From Mycobacteroides saopaulense (GTDB taxonomy: Bacteria; Actinomycetota; Actinomycetes; Mycobacteriales; Mycobacteriaceae), in assembly GCF_001456355.1 (NCBI RefSeq), contig NZ_CP010271.1:310001-374000 (forward strand): a DNA stretch of 64,000 bases, read 5' to 3'. A model generated the notes under the pieces. It saw nothing but the letters and a program-made list of their open reading frames with translations, was not told where the DNA came from and made no database searches. Position 1 is the first letter of the stretch; the number at the start of each line of letters is the position of its first letter. Made by a program: the position numbers and the translations under genes. This document shows positions 57,728-64,000 of this stretch, piece by piece.

Positions 57728-58512
57728 CCTATCCCGCCTACGGGCAGCTGCGGCCAGTGACCGAGACGGCCTCGGTACTGCTGGCCAACAACCCGGGGAT
57801 GATGACGCTCGAAGGCACCAACACCTGGGTATTGCGCGCGCCGGGTAGCGACGAGATCGTCATCGTCGACCCCGGTCCGGGCGTCGCCACCGGTGACCCC
57901 GACGTGCACGTCGAGGAGCTCGCGAAGATCGGCAAGGTGGCATTGGTGTTGGTGAGCCATCGCCATTTCGACCACACCGGCGGCGTCGACCGGCTGGTCG
58001 AGCTGACCGGCGCCCCGGTGCGCGCCGCGGACCCGGTCTGGCTGCGCGGCGATTCGGTGGCGCTGACCGACGGTGAGTGCATCGACGTCGCGGGTCTGTC
58101 CATCTCGGTGCTGTCGACCCCCGGGCACAGCGATGATTCGGTGTCCTTCGTGCTGGATGACGCGGTGCTGACCGCGGACACCATCCTGGGACGGGGCACG
58201 ACGGTCATCGCCCAGGACGGCGGCGGCCTCGGCGACTACTTGGAGTCGCTGAAACGCCTTGAGGGCCTGGGCAAGCGCACCGTGCTGCCCGGTCACGGCC
58301 CGGAGCTGGGCGATCTCTCGGCGGTCTCGGCCGAATACCTGGCACACCGCGAGCAGCGCCTCGACCAGGTGCGCGGGGCGCTGGCGGCGTTGGGGGAGGA
58401 CGCCTCGGCTCGCCAGGTGGTGGAACACGTCTACACCGACGTCGATCCGTCGCTGTGGGGTGCCGCCGAATGGTCGGTGCAGGCGCAGCTGGATTACCTG
58501 CGCTCCGTCTAG
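57724..58512 (+). CDS. Metallo-beta-lactamase-fold hydrolase
   Basis: 262 residues. Zinc motif SHRHFDHTGG (H79, H81, D83, H84) and STPGHSDDSVSF (third-metal His), VLPGHGPEL (final His), as in LACTB2/glyoxalase-II-like hydrolases. Extra C-terminal helix bundle. Substrate unknown. GTG overlaps the RidA stop. Rv3677c position. Confidence 0.9.
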   Translation: MTYPAYGQLRPVTETASVLLANNPGMMTLEGTNTWVLRAPGSDEIVIVDPGPGVATGDPDVHVEELAKIGKVALVLVSHRHFDHTGGVDRLVELTGAPVRAADPVWLRGDSVALTDGECIDVAGLSISVLSTPGHSDDSVSFVLDDAVLTADTILGRGTTVIAQDGGGLGDYLESLKRLEGLGKRTVLPGHGPELGDLSAVSAEYLAHREQRLDQVRGALAALGEDASARQVVEHVYTDVDPSLWGAAEWSVQAQLDYLRSV

Positions 58513-58518
58513 CCAGCG

Positions 58519-59364
58519 GTGAACTCGATTCCGTTAGCCCTCGCGGGCTCACTGAGCTGGGGCATCAGCGACTTCATCGGCGGGCATGCGAGCAAGCGGC
58601 GCTCGACGCTGGCGGTGCTCGCGCTGAGCCGACCCGTCGGGTTGGTGGTGGTGAGTCTGGTCGCCGTGGTGACGTCGTCCACCCACTTCGACGGCCGCAC
58701 GCTGCTGGGAATGCTTTCCGGCCCAGCGGCTTTAACGGCTCTCTACGCGTTGTATCGCGCCCTTGCCATCGGCCCGATGGGCGTGGTGTCACCCATCGCC
58801 GCGGTGGGTGCGGTGGTACCGGTGATATGGGGTGCCATGATCGGGCAGTCGCTCTCGGGTCTGACCTATCTGGGGCTTGCCGGCACCCTCGCCGGCGTCA
58901 TGCTGGCCTCGGCCTCAGAGGGGCTGGACGGGCAGCGCCCGGGGCGGCAGGTCCTCGTGTGGTCGTTCTTCTGCATGGTCATGTTCGGGGTCTGCATGAT
59001 TCTGCTCGCGGAGGCGGGCCGATATCACCCCGTTGAGGCAGTCGTGGTTTCCCGCGCCACCGAGGTGACGGTGATCCTCGTACTCGGAGCCTTCAGCTGG
59101 AAGAGCCTGCGCGAGAACCTGCGTCCGCCATTTGGCGTGGTGCCCTTCGCCGGGGTGCTCGACACCTCGGCGCTCCTGTTGTTCACCTACGCCTCCGCGC
59201 ACGGAAGTCTCGGCGTCGCCGCGGTGCTGTCCTCGCTGTACCCGGTGGTGACGGTGCTCATCGCCCGTGTGGTGCTCCATGAGCGCCTCAGTCGAGTCCA
59301 GCAGGCCGGTGCCGTGTTGACGCTGGTGTGCGTCGCCGTGGTGGCGTTCAGCGCGTCGAGATGA
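58519..59364 (+). CDS. EamA/DMT-family permease
   Basis: 281 residues, ten predicted helices in two EamA repeats: MNSIPLALAGSLSWGISDFIGG opens the first, GVLDTSALLLFTYASAHG begins the last part. RVVLHERLSRVQQAGAVLTLV is the C-terminal EamA signature. Likely exports amino acids, metabolites or drugs. GTG 6 bp after the MBL stop. In the M. tuberculosis order I recall, MBL is followed directly by crp, so this permease may be an insertion. Followed by a large inverted repeat. Confidence 0.83.
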   Translation: MNSIPLALAGSLSWGISDFIGGHASKRRSTLAVLALSRPVGLVVVSLVAVVTSSTHFDGRTLLGMLSGPAALTALYALYRALAIGPMGVVSPIAAVGAVVPVIWGAMIGQSLSGLTYLGLAGTLAGVMLASASEGLDGQRPGRQVLVWSFFCMVMFGVCMILLAEAGRYHPVEAVVVSRATEVTVILVLGAFSWKSLRENLRPPFGVVPFAGVLDTSALLLFTYASAHGSLGVAAVLSSLYPVVTVLIARVVLHERLSRVQQAGAVLTLVCVAVVAFSASR

Positions 59365-59412
59365 CACTCATGCTGGATTTGGGCCCAATCCACTCGCATA
59401 GATGTCATCTCG
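59357..59412. repeat. Long intergenic inverted repeat with inner palindrome
   Basis: CGAGATGACA (59357-59366) is inverted as TGTCATCTCG at 59403-59412. Between them lies a near-perfect palindrome around TTGGGCCCAA, plus ATGC/GCAT. It lies at the end of the permease gene and before the convergent crp stop (59426). No T-run. Resembles the element at 54802 in placement and in starting CGTCGAG. Confidence 0.7.
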
Positions 59413-59425
59413 GCGAGCGGTAGAA

Positions 59426-60100
59426 CTAACGCGCGCGGCGGGCCAGACGCTCGGAGTCCGAGATGAGGACGCTCTTGCCCTCCAGTCGGATCCAGCCACG
59501 ATGCGCGAAGTCGGCCAGCGCCTTGTTCACGGTCTCGCGTGAGGCACCCACCAGCTGAGCGATCTCTTCCTGCGTCAGGTCGTGCGTCACGCGCAGCGCG
59601 CCGCCCTCCTGGGTGCCGAACCGCTGGGCCAGCTGCAGCAGCTGCTTGGCCACGCGGCCGGGCACGTCGGTGAAGATCAAATCCGCGAGATTGTTGTTGG
59701 TGCGGCGCAGGCGGCGGGCCAACACGCGCAGTAGCTGCTCGGCGATCTCCGGACGATCGGCGATCCAGGCGCGCAAGGCGTCCCGGTCCATCGACACCGC
59801 GCGCACCTCGGTGATGGTGGTGGCGCTGGACGTCCGCGGCCCCGGGTCGAAGATCGACAGCTCGCCGAACATGTCCGACGGCCCCATGATCGTCAGCAGA
59901 TTCTCACGGCCGTCGGGAGACCGGCGCCCGATCTTCACCTTGCCGGTGATGATGATGTACAGACGATCGCCAGGCTCGCCCTCGGCGAACACCGTGTGCC
60001 CGCGCGGGAAGTCCACCGGCTGTAGCTGCTTGGTCAGCGCCGAGACGGCGCTCGGTTCGACACCCTGGAAGATTCCGGCCCTGGCCAGGATCTCGTCCAC
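59426..60100 (-). CDS. crp: CRP-family cAMP-responsive transcription factor
   Basis: 224 residues. cNMP-binding domain with [18 protein letters not shown] (phosphate-binding cassette, residues 78-95, with E80, R89, T90) and C-terminal helix-turn-helix [22 protein letters not shown] (residues 174-195). Length and position fit Rv3676. It controls carbon and respiration genes. GTG start with AAGGGG 5 nt upstream. Regulated genes may include whiB4 in this window. Confidence 0.94.
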   Translation of the reverse strand: MDEILARAGIFQGVEPSAVSALTKQLQPVDFPRGHTVFAEGEPGDRLYIIITGKVKIGRRSPDGRENLLTIMGPSDMFGELSIFDPGPRTSSATTITEVRAVSMDRDALRAWIADRPEIAEQLLRVLARRLRRTNNNLADLIFTDVPGRVAKQLLQLAQRFGTQEGGALRVTHDLTQEEIAQLVGASRETVNKALADFAHRGWIRLEGKSVLISDSERLARRAR

Positions 60101-60195
60101 GTTTGCCCCTTACCCAAATTGTTAGTCATGCTTGCGCTGGCCTGCTCACCTCGACATGAGTCTAGAGGCCAGGTCGCCAAAGAACGTGATCCAAG

Positions 60196-60636
60196 CTACA
60201 CCGCTGCGCCACCGGCACGCAGTGAATCCACTACCGAATGCCGTGAACGCATGGAAGAAATACCCTCTTCCCGCAGGCTAGGGCCCCCTGCCGCGCGTGG
60301 AGGCTTGGCCGACGAGCCGTTGATTCGCGGCTCGCTGTAGCCGTGTGCGGTGGCTTGGTAAACCGCCTCCAGGGACGGTTCGATGCGTTGCAGTTGGCGC
60401 TGGTGCAAACCCTCGATGGCCGACGGCATGCCGTCGCGGGCGAGGCGACTCATATCCGACGGACTCGCCTGGTCCAGAAAATCGGCGACCTCGCTGGGTT
60501 GCAAGGTATGCCGCATCAACCCGGCTTCCAGCTTTCCCAGCCCAAGGCTGGCAAGCATGAGAAGTCCGGGTACCAATAAACCGAATAGGCCCGACACGGG
60601 TTGAAGTAAACACGGCCAAGATCTCGACCAGGTCAC
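60196..60636 (-). CDS. Membrane protein upstream of crp (Rv3675-like)
   Basis: 146 residues. One strong hydrophobic helix (residues 8-30, [19 protein letters not shown]), then a cytoplasmic helical region [14 protein letters not shown] and a low-complexity C-terminus. Position before crp fits Rv3675, also a small membrane protein. Start uncertain: GTG 60636 retains the full helix, TTG 60663 or ATG 60558 are alternatives. Role unknown. Confidence 0.6.
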   Translation of the reverse strand: MTWSRSWPCLLQPVSGLFGLLVPGLLMLASLGLGKLEAGLMRHTLQPSEVADFLDQASPSDMSRLARDGMPSAIEGLHQRQLQRIEPSLEAVYQATAHGYSEPRINGSSAKPPRAAGGPSLREEGISSMRSRHSVVDSLRAGGAAV

Positions 60637-60713
60637 GAAAAACAACCGGTTTGTCCTGCGCAAGGGTGCAATCGGTGCGCGGGGCCCCCGCAGCCTCCCG
60701 CTACCCTGGGATT

Positions 60714-61511
60714 GTGTCTGCGACCGGATCTGCCGCTAAGCCCAGAGCGAAATCGTCGGCGAAGACGCCAGACCTGGTCCGGTCCTGGAAGCCTGAGACG
60801 CACCCCGTGCTGGTCCGTCGTGCGCGACGGATGAATCGCACTCTGGCGCAGGCATTTCCGCATGTCTATTGCGAGCTCGACTTCACCAATCCGCTCGAAT
60901 TGGCGGTGGCCACCATCTTGTCGGCCCAATGCACCGATGTCCGCGTCAACATGGTGACGCCCGCGTTGTTCGCCAAGTACCGCACCGCCGAGGACTACGC
61001 CGGCGCCAACCGGGCCGAACTCGAAGAGATGATTCGCACCACCGGCTTCTATCGGAACAAGACGAACTCGATCATCGGCCTGGGCACCCAACTGGTGGAG
61101 CGATACGGCGGCGAGGTGCCGCCGCGGCTCAAGGATTTGATCACCCTCCCCGGCATCGGACGCAAGACAGCAAATGTTGTCCTGGGCAATGCCTTTGACA
61201 TCCCGGGCATCACTGTGGACACGCATTTCGGCCGGCTGGTGCGTCGCTGGCGGTGGACCGAGGAAGAAGATCCGGTCAAGGTCGAACACATCGTCGGTGA
61301 TCTCATCGAGCGCAAGGAATGGACCCTGCTCAGCCACCGGGTGATCTTCCACGGTCGGCGTGTGTGCCATGCGCGCAAGCCCGCCTGCGGTGTTTGTGTG
61401 CTGGCCAAGGATTGTCCGTCCTACGGGCTGGGCCCGACGGATCCGGAGCTGGCCGCACCGCTGGTGAAGGGGCCCGAGACCGAGCACCTGCTGGCTCTGG
61501 CCGGGTTGTGA
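60714..61511 (+). CDS. nth: Endonuclease III
   Basis: 265 residues. Helix-hairpin-helix [14 protein letters not shown] with catalytic K151, D169 in [11 protein letters not shown], and the [4Fe-4S] motif C218-x6-C225-x2-C228-x5-C234 ([17 protein letters not shown]). A DNA glycosylase/AP lyase that removes oxidised pyrimidines. GTG at 60714 is chosen because TACCCT lies exactly 6 nt upstream (leaderless). Divergent from the Rv3675-like gene. Rv3674c position. Overlaps nothing; the next gene starts 1 nt after the stop. Confidence 0.94.
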   Translation: MSATGSAAKPRAKSSAKTPDLVRSWKPETHPVLVRRARRMNRTLAQAFPHVYCELDFTNPLELAVATILSAQCTDVRVNMVTPALFAKYRTAEDYAGANRAELEEMIRTTGFYRNKTNSIIGLGTQLVERYGGEVPPRLKDLITLPGIGRKTANVVLGNAFDIPGITVDTHFGRLVRRWRWTEEEDPVKVEHIVGDLIERKEWTLLSHRVIFHGRRVCHARKPACGVCVLAKDCPSYGLGPTDPELAAPLVKGPETEHLLALAGL

Positions 61512-61512
61512 C

Positions 61513-62166
61513 GTGGCTCGGCTCAATACCGGGGCGCGATGGACGATTGTGGGGGTGGTGCTGGTCGCCGCGCTGATCGCCGTCATGTTGTCGCAGCAAC
61601 ACGATCAGCAGCGGCGCCTGCCACAGGGGCAGGAACCCGTGGCCGCCCGAGAACGCCGAGACGCCGACACCCCCGAGGCCCTCGCCGAGCTGCGCCGCCA
61701 GGCGCAGCTGCCGCCCTGTCCGACAGCAGGTGCCAACCCGGGCATGGGTGAACTCGCCGGGATAACCCTGGAATGCAGCGGGGTCAGGGTGCCGGTGGGG
61801 CCGGTGCTCGCCGGGCGCCAGGTGGTGCTGAATCTGTGGGCCTACTGGTGCGGCCCCTGCGCCGACGAATTGCCCGCCATGGCCGAATTGCAGCGCCGTG
61901 CAGGCGACAGGCTCTCCGTGGTCACGGTGCACCAAGACGAGAACGAGGCTGCCGGCTTGGCCAAGCTCACCGAGCTCCACGTCAGGCTGCCGATGATCCA
62001 GGACGGGGCCCGTCGGATCGCGGCGGCGTTGAAGTCGCCGAATGTCATGCCCACCACCATTTTGATCCGCGCGGACGGTAGCGTTGCCCGGGTGCTACCG
62101 CGTTCGTTCACTTCGGCGGATGAGATCGGGGCCGAGGTGGAACAAGCGTTGGGAATGAGGTTCTAG
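61513..62166 (+). CDS. TlpA/ResA-like membrane-anchored thioredoxin
   Basis: 217 residues. N-terminal transmembrane anchor (residues 9-27), a linker, then a thioredoxin fold on the outer face of the membrane with active site AYWCGPCADELP (C-G-P-C), PTTILIRADG containing the cis-Pro. It probably reduces or isomerises disulfides, or serves cytochrome c maturation. GTG start 1 nt after nth. Rv3673c position. Confidence 0.9.
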   Translation: MARLNTGARWTIVGVVLVAALIAVMLSQQHDQQRRLPQGQEPVAARERRDADTPEALAELRRQAQLPPCPTAGANPGMGELAGITLECSGVRVPVGPVLAGRQVVLNLWAYWCGPCADELPAMAELQRRAGDRLSVVTVHQDENEAAGLAKLTELHVRLPMIQDGARRIAAALKSPNVMPTTILIRADGSVARVLPRSFTSADEIGAEVEQALGMRF

Positions 62167-62169
62167 GTC

Positions 62170-62934
62170 GTGACTGCCGATGAGCCGTTGGCGCGCAGAG
62201 GATTGGCGACGGCACCGCTGACGCCCGGCGCTGCCCCCGACTGGATGCGACCGCTGGTGGACAACGCCGCGGGTGTCAAGGATGTCTATGGCCGCGGTGT
62301 GCACCCGGCAATCAAGGCCGTGCTCCGGGCGCGCAAGCTGCCGTCGTCCGGCCGTCCGGCGGCCGTACTTGTGCTCGTATCCGCCGATGGTGCGGTCACC
62401 GACCCGACCGATGCGGACCTGCTCTTGACGGTGCGCGCGTCGACCCTGCGGCAGCACAGCGGCCAGGTCTCGTTCCCAGGAGGTGCCACCGACCCGGGCG
62501 ATGAAGGACCGGTAGGGACCGCCTTGCGTGAGGCCCAGGAGGAGACGGGACTCGACCCGGTGCGTGTGCAACCGCTGACGGTGATGGACCCGCTGTTCAT
62601 CCCACCGTCCGGTTTCCACGTGTCGCCGGTGCTCGCGTACTCGCCGGATCCCGGTCCCGTCCTGGCCGTAGACCCGGGCGAGACCGCCGAGGTATCGCGA
62701 GTCAAGATCGGCGACCTCGTCAACCCGGCGAATCGGATCATGGTGACCAAGAAGACATTTGGCATCCGCTACAGCGGCCCCGCCTTCTTGCTCCCGGGGA
62801 TGCTGGTGTGGGGCTTCACCGGTCAGATCATCTCGGCGATGCTCGAGGTGTCCGGCTGGGCCCAGCCGTGGGACACTCGTAACCTTCGTGATCTTGATGA
62901 GCTGCTGGCCGAGCACCTGGGAGGGTCGGTATGA
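62170..62934 (+). CDS. NUDIX hydrolase (CoA pyrophosphatase-like)
   Basis: 254 residues. Nudix box GGATDPGDEGPVGTALREAQEETGLD, with R-E-x-x-E-E metal residues, preceded by HSGQVSFPGG, the UPF0035 motif of CoA pyrophosphatases (NudL/YeaB). Substrate is inferred to be CoA or acyl-CoA. The stop overlaps marP (ATGA). Rv3672c position. Confidence 0.9.
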   Translation: MTADEPLARRGLATAPLTPGAAPDWMRPLVDNAAGVKDVYGRGVHPAIKAVLRARKLPSSGRPAAVLVLVSADGAVTDPTDADLLLTVRASTLRQHSGQVSFPGGATDPGDEGPVGTALREAQEETGLDPVRVQPLTVMDPLFIPPSGFHVSPVLAYSPDPGPVLAVDPGETAEVSRVKIGDLVNPANRIMVTKKTFGIRYSGPAFLLPGMLVWGFTGQIISAMLEVSGWAQPWDTRNLRDLDELLAEHLGGSV

Positions 62935-64000
62935 ATCTGAATCCGTCGCAGTGGCTCGATATCGGTGTCATAGCCGTCGCGTTCATCGCCGCCGTATCCG
63001 GATGGCGCTCAGGCGCTTTGGGCTCCCTGATGTCCTTCGTCGGGGTGATCCTGGGAGCGGTGGCCGGCATCATGTTGGCCCCACATGTGGTGGCCAACAT
63101 CGAAGGCTCTCGCACCAAGCTGTTCGCCTCCTTGCTGTTGATCCTGGTGCTGGTGGTCATCGGCGAGGTCGCGGGCGTGGTGCTGGGCCGAGCCATGCGC
63201 GGCGCGATCAGGAACCGCGCATTGCGTGCCGGCGATTCGGTGATCGGGGTGGTGCTGCAGGTGGCCGCGGTGCTGGTCGCCGCGTGGCTGCTGTCCATCC
63301 CGATGCAGAGCTCCAATCAGCCGAATATCTCTGCGGCGGCGCGTGATTCGAAGGTGCTCAGCCAGGTCGACAAGTACGCCCCGGACCAGTTGCGCAAGGT
63401 GCCCAACGACCTGTCGAAGCTGCTGGACACCTCCGGGTTGCCCAGTGTGTTGCAGCCGTTCGGCAAGACGCCGATCGCCGCGGTGGACGCGCCCGACACA
63501 GCCCTGGCCGACGGGCCGGTGGTGCGCGGCGCCGAGCCGAGCGTCGTCAAGATCAAGGGCATCGCCCGTAGCTGCCAAAAATCGCTGGAGGGAACCGGAT
63601 TCGTCATCGCCCCGCATCGGGTGATGTCGAACGCGCACGTTGTGGCCGGCACCAACAGCGTGACCGTCGAGTCGGCGGGGCAGACCTTCGATGCCACCGT
63701 GGTGGCCTACGACCCGAACGCCGACATCTCGATCCTCGCGGTTCCGGACATGCCGGCGGCACCCCTGGTCTTCGCGCCCAAGCCCGCCAAGACAGGTGAC
63801 GACGCCATCGTGCTGGGCTACCCGGGCGGCGGAAACTACAAGGCGACACCGGCGCGCGTGCGCGAGATCATCGAACTGAACGGCCCCGACATCTACCGCT
63901 CCACCACGGTGACCCGCGAGGTGTACACCGTGCGAGGTTCAGTGCTGCAGGGCAATTCGGGCGGCCCGCTGATCGACACCGAAGGTCGCGTGCTCGGCGT
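62931..64000 (+). CDS. marP: Periplasmic serine protease MarP (3' end beyond window)
   Basis: The first 356 codons are present; the frame is open at the end. Four transmembrane helices occupy residues about 9-125 (CvpA-like), then a chymotrypsin-like protease domain with the triad H236 (SNAHVV), D265 (NADISIL) and S343 (QGNSGGPL), nearly identical in number to M. tuberculosis MarP (His235, Asp264, Ser343). Cys215 fits the first of the two redox-linked cysteines. MarP protects against acid by activating the peptidoglycan hydrolase RipA. Overlaps the NUDIX stop by 4 bp. Confidence 0.95.
   Translation, partial: MNLNPSQWLDIGVIAVAFIAAVSGWRSGALGSLMSFVGVILGAVAGIMLAPHVVANIEGSRTKLFASLLLILVLVVIGEVAGVVLGRAMRGAIRNRALRAGDSVIGVVLQVAAVLVAAWLLSIPMQSSNQPNISAAARDSKVLSQVDKYAPDQLRKVPNDLSKLLDTSGLPSVLQPFGKTPIAAVDAPDTALADGPVVRGAEPSVVKIKGIARSCQKSLEGTGFVIAPHRVMSNAHVVAGTNSVTVESAGQTFDATVVAYDPNADISILAVPDMPAAPLVFAPKPAKTGDDAIVLGYPGGGNYKATPARVREIIELNGPDIYRSTTVTREVYTVRGSVLQGNSGGPLIDTEGRVLG

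Overview
The window is high-GC actinobacterial chromosome, almost fully coding (no gene-free gap over 300 bp). It is clearly from a mycobacterium: it carries an ergothioneine operon egtABCDE, a WhiB4-type protein, PonA2, a MarP protease, F420-dependent (LLM) and PknH-sensor-like proteins, a 13E12-type HNH gene, and a KstR-type operator. The right part follows the order I remember for M. tuberculosis Rv3671c-Rv3684, and 34.0-41.2 kb that for Rv3689-Rv3695. With a GlcNAc catabolic operon, two glycerol kinases and several lineage-type inserts, a fast-growing species (for example the M. abscessus/chelonae group) is the best guess; species cannot be fixed from the sequence alone.

Layout. 0-2.3 kb: end of a nitronate monooxygenase-like gene diverging from an ammonium transporter, with a KstR box between, then an isoprenylcysteine-methyltransferase-like membrane protein. 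2.3-5.3 kb: three secreted PknH-sensor-domain paralogs with a PfkB sugar kinase between the first and second. 5.3-9.5 kb: minus-strand GlcNAc operon (MFS importer, BadF-type kinase, SIS deaminase/isomerase, core-only NagA), headed by a 32-bp tandem duplication. 9.6-11.8 kb: LLM oxidoreductase, SnoaL-like protein, SDR. 11.8-17.1 kb: egtABCDE, with a second glutamate-cysteine-ligase-type gene converging on it. 18.8-20.3 kb: a two-gene unit encoding a small helical protein and a WxG/Gly-rich/lysozyme-like protein. 20.3-24.1 kb: TetR regulator plus an SCP2-thiolase/MaoC/SDR beta-oxidation cassette. 24.1-31.6 kb: aldo/keto reductase, then glycerol genes (glpK1-iclR divergent from glpF-glpK2-glpD). 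31.6-34.1 kb: PadR regulator, ParB-like small protein, CPA2 antiporter. 34.0-41.2 kb: RDD and SpoIIM-like proteins and a five-gene MoxR/DUF58 operon. 41.3-49.5 kb: methyltransferase, 13E12 HNH protein, AlkA-like glycosylase, two NTF2-like exported proteins, acyltransferase-3/SGNH pair, lipoprotein, GNAT, a 47-aa membrane protein and tRNA-Pro(CGG) with a terminator. 49.6-64 kb: cysteine desulfhydrase, metallophosphoesterase, ponA2, whiB4, two Get3/ArsA ATPases, small DUF4177 protein, RidA, MBL hydrolase, EamA permease, crp, membrane protein, nth, thioredoxin-like protein, NUDIX, and marP cut by the window end.

How it fits together. Nutrient modules (GlcNAc, glycerol, ammonium, acyl-CoA) sit beside redox/thiol genes (ergothioneine, WhiB4, Cds1, TlpA-like) and envelope genes (PonA2, MarP, T7SS-like lysozyme, acyltransferase/SGNH). 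At least a dozen genes have a TANNNT -10 box exactly 6-7 nt before the start codon, so leaderless transcription is predicted to be common; several starts below were chosen on that basis. The least explained loci are the lysozyme bicistron, the PknH-sensor triplet, the two long intergenic inverted repeats at 54.8 and 59.4 kb, and the promoter-duplicating tandem repeat at 9.5 kb.
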